Source: Apolygus lucorum (lineage: Eukaryota; Arthropoda; Insecta; Hemiptera; Miridae). Taken from it: 64,000 nucleotides of DNA. The position numbers were made by a program, and so were the translations under genes. Below the pieces are notes generated by a model. The model was given only the letters and a program-made list of their open reading frames with translations, did not search any database and was not told where the DNA came from. Of the stretch, positions 1 to 12,500 are shown piece after piece; the stretch's first letter is position 1, and each line of letters starts with the position of its first letter. The stretch covers positions 7,651,062-7,715,061 of the forward strand of contig CM019179.2 of assembly GCA_009739505.2 (NCBI GenBank), given 5' to 3'.

Positions 1-452
1 TTGACACTGACTTGGTTATCGTCTAAAATCACCTTAGCGCTCCACGCACTATTCGATTTTCGACGATTCGAAGTGGAAAATGTGGGAGCCTCTTGAAACC
101 CTCGAGTTACCGCAGTTTCGATGTACGACGATCGAACCAGTCCATGAATACCCCTAATATTTGATCCTGTCTTCTGTCATTTTTGGGTTTCTGTAAATCC
201 CACACAAATAACAATTGAGTCAGATTTTCACGATTCTGAAGAAGTTTTCGGAATCGGGTGATAAATTATGTTGATCTTCTTCGTGAATGTCCAAAAATAA
301 AACTTTTTAACGGACTCTGTGCATCTGCTAAGTGACCATGAATTCATCGAACTCTTCAGAGTGTGAAGGAATGTGGTTCAGGATCCTTAGCCGAACAAAC
401 CAAAGGTATTTCCCCAGGAATAGTTGTGTCACGTTGGTAATAAATGTTCCAG

Positions 453-539
453 GATGGAATTACGATGTGTTGTTGCTGTGATTCGACATGGTGATCGCAC
501 ACCCAAACAGAAGATGAAAGTTGAAGTTCGACATCCCAA
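453..539 (+). CDS. PPIP5K: PPIP5K exon with the RHGDRTP phosphatase motif
   Basis: Acceptor TTCCAG ends at 452 and donor GTTAGC starts at 540. The first base completes a codon from an upstream exon; the translation [20 protein letters not shown] then continues to VRHPK. RHGDRTP is the catalytic histidine-phosphatase signature (RHGxRxP). Phase is 2 at the start (one base completes the codon) and the last codon is split after two bases. The preceding exon is not visible in bases 1-452. Confidence 0.95.
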
Positions 540-3500
540 GTTAGCATTTTTTATAACTGGCTCTTCATCGAGTTGTTTTATCGTTTGACTGTGTGAATTC
601 AACTCTTCATTTCGTGACTAAAATGTCCCTGTTTGATTTCCAGGTTTTTCGAAATTTTTGAAAAATATGGTGGCAAAACGGATGGCGCAGTCAAACTGAA
701 ACGGCCAAAACAACTCCAGGAAGTTCTAGACATCGCTAGGTTTCTTTTGAACGAGATTGAACAGAGATCGGCCCCTGAGCTCGCGGAAAAACAGACTAAA
801 CTGGAGCAGCTCAAAAGTGTTCTTGAAATGTGAGTTTCATTTTGTTTAAATTTTGCGATAATTGAGTTGGTTTTGGTTTAATTGAAAATTCGATTATATC
901 GCTCGTAGTACGAGACTACATTGGACATTGTTTCACACAGGTACGGGCACTTCTCAGGAATCAATCGCAAAGTGCAAATGAAATATCAACCAAAAGGGCG
1001 CCCTAAGTCTTCTAGTTCCGATGACGGTGAGAATCAAAGTATGAAACCCCCTTTTTTATTAATTTTTTTCCTCAAATTTATTACAATGTGGAGCTTTTTG
1101 TTGTTGGAAATTTCTGATTTTGTCTCATGGTTGTCATCTTGGACGACGATAGTTGATGCCCGAGGCCGATCACTTTTATGAATTTTTGACCCTGATGAGT
1201 CCGTTGCTACCTGAGCTCAGATTCGAGCAAACTCAAAGCTCAATTATTGAAAACACTACTAAAACTGTTGATTGAGGTCACAATGGGGTATTTCAGTCAA
1301 TTTTTTTATTTTTATTATTATTTTTTTTTCATATGAGTATGGCTCAGGAATAACAGTAATGGGGTCTGTTCGTCGAGAAAATGTTTTTAAAAAGTCAGAG
1401 AAGCTAAGGAAAGTTGAAGATTTGAATAGTGTGACTAGCTAGCCAATCGTGACGTAGCTAGCCAACTGTCTTTGAAGAAGTATCCATGCACTGAGAAGAG
1501 ATGAAACCCTCGGAGGACCTCTTGGATACTACAAAATACTACTCACACATGCACGCAGCGTAGTGTGTGTGCATTTATGGCGGCCCGCCTTTTTTTCAAA
1601 CGTGTGATCTCTTTAATTAATTTTTCTACTACATGTTATAGTATCATTGGGCTTAAAGTTGGAGTACATAGGTTTTCAAGGGTGCTGAATCCAAATTTGA
1701 GGTCAAAAACCTGAATTTCCGAACCACCGAAATACCCCATTGTAGTGAAGTGGAAGAAGAGAGGAAGCTTGAGAAAAGGGCTGGAAGGGTTGAGGCAGGT
1801 CAGTTGTATCATCTTTGGTCGTCGTAGCGTCTCTTATAACCTAATAATGTCTCCTAAGTCCCACCAGGAATCATAGAGAGATGTTTCTGGTATGCTCAGT
1901 GCAACATCTCCGTCCAATTTTCCCACTTCCTTGCCTCATGTCGAGAAATACAGAGAAGTAGTCGGCCTTGGACAGCATCTACTGTATACCATCTATCAAT
2001 AGAGCTTGAATTAGTTACCTATTATTGATGCCAAGCATACATGGTCAGTTTTTCTAACCCATCTTCTTCCGACGAGATTAATTTATTTTATTATTGTAGA
2101 CATGTTACATAGTAGATTTTGTCCATCCATTGTTATTATTTCACAATGTTTTTAATGTATATTGAAAATAAAACACTAAAGTGTCATTCAACATAGAATA
2201 AATTACCACCAGTAGGTGTTGAAACTAGAAATAGTGGAAGGAATGTTTCTTGGTTGTTAGGAAGGCTCAGGTCAACTGAGTGACTTGAAACTCTATTCGA
2301 AAAAACGAACAAAGATCCCATTTGATCAGCTGAAATGGTTAAAATTATCATCAAAGTAACGCTCATACGCTCTGAGAAAAATATTTCTTATACATTTTTC
2401 ACTTCGGTTTTGGAGGAACAAGTTGGAAAATTATTCCTCTTTCGATGATGATGTTCGAAAAATCTTACAAGTTCTTCAAACCTGTGTGATGAAGGAAGCT
2501 ATTGAGCCAACACAATGAAAGAAGTGGGAACGTGGGTAGCCCCCACCACCTGATCAATCTGTAGTGCCTCAGGCAGGCATCCACTCAATTTAACGTTATC
2601 TTCCTACTCTATATCTCCATTGCTTTGTCCTACACCCATGTTTTCTGGTACTTACATGATACGAGGGACGTCTTGAAAAAAAGAGGACAATTGTCGTAGG
2701 GGGTGATGGGAATTTTTTTTCTTCAAATTTTTCAAATTTTCGTCTAGGGGAACTCCTAACGGTCACAATGAGCGCTCGCCCGTCTCAGTTCGTTCAAAAA
2801 TGTCTTCGCAGGAGCCCGTCGCGTCAACCTCTGCAGGTGTCGTTCGCTCCACCTACCGCAGGTGCGAGATTTGGGCAGTGATGAAGTTTCTCACTTTGCG
2901 CCGAAATTCTATTTCTATAGTGACTGGGGACGAGACTTGGGTATGCCACTATACCCCTGAGTCCAAACGACAGTCCCTACAGTGGCGCCATACCCACTCC
3001 CCTAGTGCCAAAAAATTCAAGGTGCAACTTCCGGAACGCAAAATCATGGCATCTGTGTTCTGGGACAGGAAGGGAGTGTTATTGGTTGATTTCATGGTCA
3101 GAGGGACCACCATCAACGCCTATTAACAAAATTGAAAAAAAAATTAAGGACAAAAGGAGAGGAATGCTGACTCGAGGCGTGAGCCTCCTTCATGACAACG
3201 CCAGGCCCCACACCGCGCGCGTGACCCAGGACCAGGACCTCCTTGTGAGATTTGGATGGGATGTCATTAACCACCCACTATATTCCCCTGACCTGGCGCC
3301 CTCGGATTTTCATCTGTTCACAAAACTGAAGGAGTTCCTGGGTGGAAAACGGTTTTCCAGCGACGAGGAGGTCAAGGAGACTGTGGAGAAGTGGCTGTTG
3401 GAGGTGGAGCGGAGCGTCTATGACGAAGGCATAAAAAAGCTCGTGCCTAGGATGCAGAAGTGTGTGGAACTTGCTGGAGACTATGTGGAAAAATAAAGGA

Positions 3501-6500
3501 TTAAATTTTGAACATATCCTGAAAATTTCTTAAAATACATGCATTTTTCTAATTTCAACAGCATTTCTCCCCTTTTTTTTCCGGACGTCCCTCGTATTTT
3601 ACCTAACATTCGGGCGGGCGCACCATCTGAGCTCACACCAATGGGCGCAGGGCTGCATTTTGGCCGCCTACGAATAATATAATATTTTTAGCGTATAAGT
3701 GCATGTGTACACCATTGATCACTGACTTTCACATTAGGGAAACACAAATAAGGTACACAACCATGAATATTGAGAAAGAAATACATTTGAAAATAATTTC
3801 AACTTGGTGGGTATAAATAAAAACGTTGGTAATTTGAAAATATGCCCAAATCAGACTAAAAAAGTAGGTACCGTGAACTGGGGTGATACTGATCAACACG
3901 CCTTTTTTCATATGCATGCGATTGCAGAACTCCACACAGTCCTAAATTGGAAAGTTAGGTCGTGTTATGTGTTCGTAACAATGTCTTCTCTGGGGAGATA
4001 TCGTTCCCGCCCGATAGTCTAGGTTACCATGGTAGCTGATAAGGAAATAAACAAATCTCAAATTCGGGCCCAGCTGACATTGTGATTGTAACTTCTGTTG
4101 TGCCGGTGTCGAGTGTTGTGTGGTGAAGTTCTAGCGAAAAGATTTTGTTTCTACTAGAGGTAAGCATGAAATATCTGCAATTAGTTTGTTCTTTCCGTGT
4201 TACTACAGTTGGTTATCTGTTAAAAACAAAAACAACTCATTTCCAGGGGGTAATAGTGATCACGGCCGAAATGCCCCGAAACTATCAAAACGTGATTGGT
4301 CCATCATTATTTTTGGCAACAAGTGCTTTAAAATAAGTTGTTTCTTGTCAGTTACCAAACATGTGCCACAAATTGTCTTATTATAATGAAAAATACTGAA
4401 GAGGATATTACGAGTCTTGAATTTCGGCTTGATTCTGATTTTTATAAGTAAAGAGTTGGTTTTCATTAGTTTTTCAACAAAAATTGTTCTGAAAAGAGTT
4501 GCTAGTGGTTTTTTTTACCTCAGGGTACTAAAAAACAATTTTTAATAGTTTAAGTTCGATTTTTAATTGTTTTTAATACGTTTAAGTTCGATTTTAAATT
4601 AGTGATCACTATCACCCCCTATGTGGGGGGTGATACTGATCAATTTAAATTTTTTTTTTAAATGAGCTTAATTGAACAAAATTTCAAAGTTTTATATAGG
4701 ATACTGTTCGTAAGATGTGGGAGAATATAAACTATTTTTTCAGATTTTTTTGAATTATTACACTGGTAGTTTTCAAGGAAAAACTGTAGAAATTGATCAC
4801 TATCACCCCAGTCTACGGTAGTCAGTCTTTCTTTCAGTAATACTGCGTTAAATTTTATAATGCAATATCACAATATAATTTTTGTAATACAATAAAGTGA
4901 GTTTATAGTGTACTTGAGCACCTACCTACCCATGTTTACTTTTCAAAAAACGCTGCAAATTATTACACAAAGGTTTATTATTTTTCTATACAGGGTGTCC
5001 CATATTTTATCCACCAAACTTTGGGAGTCGATTCTACAACTAATTTGCAACAAAAAATGTCTCTTAGCAATTTTTTTAACCCCCTTAAATCCGACATTTT
5101 TGACTTTTAAGATTTTTTTCGTGTTTTCGACCTTACACCTTTAAAACGGTCATAACTCCCTTAAACTGCGGTCAAAAATTAAAAATAAGGATACCGTTGG
5201 AATTATGTCAATTGATCGGGATTAGGGTCAACTGAAAAACAACACCTTCGCCGAGCTTTCGGTAAATATATTACCTTCTTCAGGGCCTATAAAACAAAAC
5301 AATATTCACCCTTAATAGCAAATTCTAACAATCCTTTAAGTATAAAAACAACAAAATTACGAATCGACAACAAATAAAACCCTAATAATAAATATAATAA
5401 CAAATTTCACTTACTCGAAGGTTGTCTATTTAGTGACACCACCAAAAGTCCATAAATAAAGAGAAGGTGGAGACGCCACTACAAAGAAACAAGTAGGTAA
5501 GTATAGTTTAGAGTTATTGTTTTTGATATAATATAAATTAAGTTAGGTTAATTGTAAAATACGGCCAATTGAAAAAGGTATCTAATTATTAAATAAGTTA
5601 AGTACGGTTGAGGCAGTTGTGTTAATGTTTATAACTTAAATAAATAGCTTACCCATAATTATAGAAGATAAATTTACGGTAAATGAAGAAATTAATTAAA
5701 ACACCGACTTTTTTTTATAAATAACAGAACAATGGAAAATCAACAACGCGCAAGGACTCCAGCTCACAGAGAATAATAACTTTGATAACAATGATAACAG
5801 GTAACAATAGTAACTTCCTCTTCACTTTTTTATTTTATAGCCAGTAGGAAATATCAATCAAACAAAGACAGTGTCCTAATAAACCAACAAAATTCAAATG
5901 GAACAATTTTATGGCTACCACTAAACCGTGTGTGAGGATCATCACAGTGTGCGTACAAATTCAAAGGTCTAAGTCACGAGGCTCTGTAGTCATGTATATC
6001 ACAGGCATAAGGCTTCCCACTAGTGCGTGTCTCATGTGCTGCCTCGACCCTTTCAGTTGCGGTATTCCGTAATCCTAAAAATCTATCTTAGGGATGTAGA
6101 CCATCCTCGGCATGAGTCGTTATGTGGGAAAACGCACTAGTGGGATACGTTTTTCAATTGGCCGTATTTTACAATTAACCTAACTTAATTTATATTATAT
6201 CAAAAACAATAACTCTAAACTATACTTACCTACTTGTTTCTTTGTAGTGGAGTCTCCACCTTCTCTTTATTTATGGACTTTTGGTGGTGTCACTAAATAG
6301 ACAACCTTCGAGTAAGTGAAATTTGTTATTATATTTATTATTAGGGTTTTATTTGTTGTCGATTCGTAATTTTGTTGTTTTTATACTTAAAGGATTGTTA
6401 GAATTTGCTATTAAGGGTGAATATTGTTTTGTTTTATAGGCCCTGAAGAAGGTAATATATTTACCTAAAGCTCGGCGAAGAAGGTGTTGTTTTTCAGTTG

Positions 6501-9500
6501 ACCCTAATCCCGATCAATTGACATAGTACGTTTTGTAGGGTCGATCTACATAGTTGCTATACCGTTGGAAAGAGCGTGAAATTTCTCAATAGATGAGCCA
6601 TTGAAAAATCGAGAAAAACTGAACGCTAGAGTAGTTCTTTTACCTGAAACTTTAAAATTTGTCAATTTCTGTTTTTTTTTTCAAAAATTTTGATGATTTT
6701 TCCCCCATGGAAACAAGTTATTTGCCAGAGAGGCTCAAAAGCTTAAACACTTCTCCATTTCATCAGCTTTTCAACGGTCACCCAATTTTTAGTTTCACTG
6801 TGGAATTAGAGGGAGAAAATGGTGTTTCAATTCGAAAAAACGTGCATTTTTTTCAACGAAATTGACGGTTGGACGGGAGGAATCCGGGGTCTGCTCCGCC
6901 GCCGCTCCTCCCAAGCACCACGTCCCCACGTCACACCGTCGATTTCGTTAAAAAAAAAAAATACACGTTTTTTCGCATTGAAACACCATTTTCTCCCTCT
7001 AATTCCACAGTGAAACTAAAAATTGGGTGACCGTTGGAAAGCTGATGAAATTGTGCAGTTTTTAAGCTTTTGAGCCCCTCTGGCAAATACCTTGTTTCAA
7101 TGAAGAAAAATCATCAACATTTTCACCAAAAACAGAAATGGACTATTTTTCAAGTTTGAGGTAAAAATACTACTCTAGCGTTTTGTTTTTCTCGACTGGT
7201 CAACGGTTCATGTAATGAGAAATTTCACGCTCTTTCCAACGACATCCTTAATTTTAATTATTGAGTCTAATTTAAGGGAGTTACGACCGTTTGAATGGTG
7301 TAAGGTCGAAAACACGAATGAAATCTTAAAAGTCAAAAAAGTCGGATTTTAAGGGGGTTAAAAGAAAATGGCAAGGAGACACTTTTTTGCAAATTAGTTG
7401 TAGAAACTGCTCCCGACGTTTGGTGGATAACCTATGGGACACACTGTATAGATCACTCGTCTGCAAAGCCACCAACCATCCAACATGAAGAAAAACATCG
7501 ATCACATTTCGGTCAGCTTTAATTTGAACGGAGATTAGGCCTCTTTTGCGATTCACACTCGTGTTTCTGGTTTATCGTAAGTCCAACCCTTAAATTCTCG
7601 TAGGGAGCGAACGGTTTGTCCTACAGAGCACCGCGTGGTCTCAAAAAATTCTATACTATCTATAAATTAACGGAAAAACAATACCTTTATTTCAAAATTT
7701 TTTGAGTTAGGGCGTTTTCAAAATTTCAAAATTCATTTTTGAACCCTAGAAGTGCCCTAAATCAACCAAAATCGTCGGGGCACAACTAGACCCCAGATGG
7801 AGCCTACATACCAAATTTCACCAAAATCGGTCAATGCTAAGTGGCAAAAGTGCCGCATACGGCGAACGGACGGTCAAATTTTTATTCGATTTTTGGAATG
7901 TAAACTTGAAACGTAAACCAACAAATTTTAAGGGGGTGTTAAAAAAATGTTTTCCTTGGTCGATTCCAAAGGTTCATTATTGCAAATAATAAACCAAAAT
8001 TCGATGTCGTCAACTTTCACATGATTTACGAGCGTTGTTTGCAAATTTGACGTAGCTTCCGCCTGCCATCTGGTGTCTTATGCTGTAACTAGCTGAAAAG
8101 CCTACAAAAAGTAGGCAAAAACGATTCCTCCGACTCTGTCCGCCACCCTCTCCCTCCAACTCCTCCCGCCCCCGACTCCTCTGCCCCTGTCTCCTCGTTC
8201 CCAAATCCTCCGACTCCTCTCGTCTCCGATACCGCCGACTCTCCCCACTCCCATGACCCCTCCAACCCCTCCGTGCATACGTACGTACGGTTGGCGTTTT
8301 ATGTATATACAGGGTGGTCCTTAATGAACGTACCACCCTTTAAATTTCGTTGTTTGTGGGGAAATCAAAAAACTTGTCGAAGTAACTCCCCTTATTTTTT
8401 TGTAAAGGATTTAGGAAAAATACTTTTGCGCAAAAAAATTGCGCGCAATTGACACTAACTTTGTTTTTTCAAATACGAACCCCCATTTTTTATTGCAGAT
8501 TTAGATTCTACGTCAAATTTCATGAACATTTTACTTCGACACCTTTTTTTTTCCGCTGCGCGAAACGGGCGCCAGGAGCGTTCAAAGTTGCTAAAGTCAT
8601 CAAAATTGCGCAAAACATGGACTATGGTAAACCCCAAGTGTGGCACATGACTTTACATTGTTTTTCAGCGCTGATTCACGTGGTGCTGTCAGTTTTTAGA
8701 TTTAGCTCAGTTCTTTCGATTTCATAAGCTTAATCTACGTCTTTTGGTGAAATATTACAGTTTTTCCGAAGTATCAACTTTGGCAGTAGATTTATTTTCC
8801 CTCACCCTTTCGCACCCCGGGCTTGGGACCGGCTAAGGCGGGCTTAAAAATAAATAACGTGGTGTTTTTTTATTGGACTTGATGAACCCGAAATAACAGC
8901 CAGAAACATGGTCGTTTTTTTAAAGAAAAAAGTGGCTTGGTTCCTGCACCCAGAAGGATACTCTGAGAAATCATGAATGTTATGGTACCAAAAGCGTTTG
9001 AATACGATTGAATCACAATAGGTAAACAACTCGGATTTCTCGATTCTCGGACTGCTTATCTGCTGCACTTTGTGACGAGACGTTACTAACCGCTCACGTT
9101 ACAACTTCAACTCCAAGTTGATCTGTACCCTTAGCCGGTCCCAAGCCCGGGGTGCGAAAGGGTGAGGGAAAATAAATCTACTGCCAAAGTTGATAGGTAC
9201 TTCGGAAAAACTGTAATATTTCACCAAAAGACGTAGATTAAGCTTATGAAATCGAAAAAACTGAGCTAAATCTAAAAACTGACAGCACCACGTGAATCAG
9301 CGCTGAAAAACAATGTAAAGTCATGTACCACACTTGGGGTTTACCATAATCCATGTTTAGCAACTTTGAACGCTCCTGGCGCCCGTTTCGCGCAGCGGAA
9401 AAAAAAGTTGTCGAAGTAAAATGTTCATGGAATTTGACGTAGAATCTAAATCTGCAATAAAAAATGGGGGTTCGTATTTGAAAAAACAAAGTTAGTGTCA

Positions 9501-12500
9501 ATTGCGCACAATTGCGCGCAATTTTTTTGCGCAAAAGTATTTTTCCTGAATTCTTTACAAAAAAATAAGGGGAGTTACTTCGACATGTTTTTTGATTTTC
9601 CCACAAACAACGAAATTTAAAGGGTGGTACGTTCATTAAGGACCACCCTGTAGATTAGAGAATTTGTGCGTTCCGTTGCGCTGTGAATTGTTTTTGTCTA
9701 TGCAAGATCGTTTTTAGTGAAAAGGCGGCCAAATTGCCGCCCACGCGCCCGCCCGAAGGTTATGTAGGTACTCAAATGTTTTGGATCAATCTTTTTTAAA
9801 AATTTAAACACAATTTATTTTCAACAACTTAGAAGGAAAAACAAACCAGGAGCCACGTGAAAGAGGGAGGAAAGAGAGAGCTGATGGAGAATATTATCGA
9901 AGAAAAGATAATAAAACGTATAAAATGGTGATGATGGTGAAAACGATATTGCCAAAAAGTCCAAGACATTTCCCATGAAATGTCCATCTGCTGATGAGCC
10001 ATTAGCAAGCGTCCGCCTCTGAAATTGTCTATCGAAACTTTTCTCTTTTCAGGCAGTTAGGTTTCTTCCTCATTTCCCACAAATATGCTTTTTCTGCTCA
10101 CAGATTCTCCAGCTGATCCATCCCTCGTCCTGATAGTCAAGTGGGGCGGTGAACTGACGCCAGCAGGCCGCATCCAAGCTGAAGAGCTGGGTCGCATCTT
10201 CCGGTGTATGTACCCCGGAGGGCAAGGTAGACACTATTACGGTCAGTTATCAATTTTATTTTCTTCTCTGCTTCTCCGTTCGTTGGTTCTTATCAAAGAA
10301 CAAAAGCTTGTCCTGTCCGCCCGGTTGTGCCGCTTTCTATCCATCTTTCATCCATCCCTCATATGTATTTTTCCATTGTTCTTCTTATTTCCTTTGATCC
10401 TTGTCTATTAACTGTCACAGTGCTGCTGCTGAACGTATCCACTTTATGGTATAAAGTTTCCATTTCACATTAGCTTTCACCTTAGGATGAACAGGAGAGA
10501 AAGCTCACTCAGCTCGCTCTACTTGGTTGCTCCCACAGTTGATCTGGCACTCATAAGAACCCACCTAGCTAAACATGGTTATTCCAAAATTGCGGTTGCC
10601 TTCGATAAAAAACTTGGTTCTTGGTTGCTAAAGAAGGAAAAGTGAGGGACAAAAAATTCTGAACAAAAAAAGTAAAAAGATCGCATTTGATCAGCTGACA
10701 TTTGGCTCACTTCCGTCAGCCGAATTTCTTGTGCGATCCACACTCGTGTTTCTGACGACAACACGAGGAGACAACTTAACCAACCATGCGAGAGACCTGT
10801 CAACTACCTTCTAAGGAGCATGGACAGGTGGCTAGCCTGGCAAGCACCCCTAATGCTCTAAAAATTTCACAATAATCACGAATTTAACTATTTTTGACCG
10901 TCTGCTTGGTTCTATTCGTTTCTAAAAATTGAACTCTATCTTATATTGATGAAAAAACAAACGTCTGTGAACATTAATCAGGTAATTAATTATCCTCATA
11001 ACCCACAGAGCTCTGGGTGGTGTCATTTGACTCAAATAATTATTCAAAATATAAAACTAATAAAAAATCAACACCTGTATATCGAAATTTTTCGAGCTAG
11101 GGCGTTGTGACAAATTTTTTCCTCCGCTTTTCATTCTTTACAATTGAGATCAACTAAAATCTTCAGAGCACAACTAGACCCAAAATGGAACCAACAAAAT
11201 CGGTCCATGAAAACTGGGCAAAGTGCCGCGCACAAAAAAAAATTTTATTCGATTTTTGAAAAGATTTTTTTTTTTTGATTTTTTGTACAAACGTAAAAAA
11301 TTATATTTTGAGGGGGATACAGTTTTTTTTCTTGCTCAATTCCGAAGGTATATTATTGATAATAATAAACCAAAATTTACTTAACACTCTCAGCGCGGAA
11401 TCAATTTTAACGTGACTTGCCCCTGCCTGAATTTTGTAAAGGCTTTACATTCAAATACAGGGTGTCCCAGATGTTATGGTCCACCCTCCGGCATTTCCGT
11501 AATTAATTGCGTAAAAATATGGGCCCAACGCCATTTTTCATATTTTTTGTAAAAAATTCAGAAAAATAGTTTCGCGCGAAAAAATTGCGCGCGATTGCGC
11601 GCAATTGACACTAACTTCGTTTTTTCAAATGTAGATTCAGATTCTAAGTCAAATTTCATGAGAAATTCATACCCGAACCGATTTTTTTCATTGCGCGCAA
11701 CTGGTCATTTTCGCGCGCAAAATGACCAGGGTGCGCAAAAGTGCTTTTTTTTAAAACCCCAAGTGTGGCACATGTTTTTTTAATTATTTTTGACGCTGAA
11801 TCACGTGGTGAGGTCCTTTCTTCGATTTCATCGTTATTTTTCCAAATTTAGAAGGAAAAATAATGTTTTTTGCCTTCGTGTTCCCTTCCCCTTTCGCAAC
11901 ACGGGCTGGGGACCGGCTATGGCGGGATAAAAAATAAACTCCTTACTTCTAATTCAAAATGTTAAACAAATGTTGGAAAGTAGGAAGGTGATTACCTACT
12001 TTAATGTAAAAAAAATCAAAAAGCTTCTCATCTCAAAGTTTTCAAGAAACATTAAAAGTTACTGAAGCTCCAAAAAAGTAATAACAAAAAATGAATGTCT
12101 TATCATTTCTCACCTTGGGTTGCTGTGATTTTTTAATTTCATTATTATTATTATTTTAGTTTTTTGTTACCTACCACCTTTTTTTTGAGATTTTGTAACT
12201 TTTAATTTTTTTTTGAAATTTTTGAGATGAGAAGGTGTTTGATTTTTTTTTACATTAAAGTTGGTAATTACCTACCTACTTTCCAACATTTTTTATTTAT
12301 TTTAATTTAGAAGTGAGGAGTTTATTTTTATTCCCGCCATAGCCGGTCCCCAGCCCGTGTTGCGAAAGGGGAAGGGAAAATAAAGGCAAAAAATATTATT
12401 TTTCCTTCTAAATTTGGAAAAATAACGATGAAATCGAATACAGGACCGCACCATGTGATTCAGCGTCAAAAATAATGAAAAACATGTGCCACATTTGGGG

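Larger units (their letters stand above)
4937..8000 (+). repeat. Dispersed repeat R, copy split by foldback 4991-7446
   Basis: Bases 4937-4990 and 7447-8000 together match the uninterrupted copy at 33726-34295. Both run from AACGCTGCAAATTATTACAC through GCAAAGCCACCAACCATCCA to AATAATAAACCAAAAT. Shorter pieces occur near 11085-11380, 41321-41411 and, inverted, 48465-48560. No protein is recognisable and the family is unknown to me. Confidence 0.7.
1027..10103 (+). other. PPIP5K intron 3 (9.1 kb), transposon-filled
   Basis: This intron holds a CAATGGGGTA MITE, mariner 1, a TA MITE at 3871, foldback 4991-7446 with an inner foldback, a dispersed repeat, a mini-Helitron and foldback 8310-9650. 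I see no genes in the intervening stretches 1743-2660, 3597-3868 or 9655-10103. Confidence 0.85.

Noticed and set aside
1..452. Search for the preceding PPIP5K exon or kinase domain
   Set aside because: No translation matches the ATP-grasp domain or the linker before MELRC; the previous exon must lie outside the window.
8010..8336. Arg/Glu-rich ORF of 108 codons on the minus strand
   Set aside because: It overlaps the C/T-rich core of the mini-Helitron and the foldback end; low-complexity translation.
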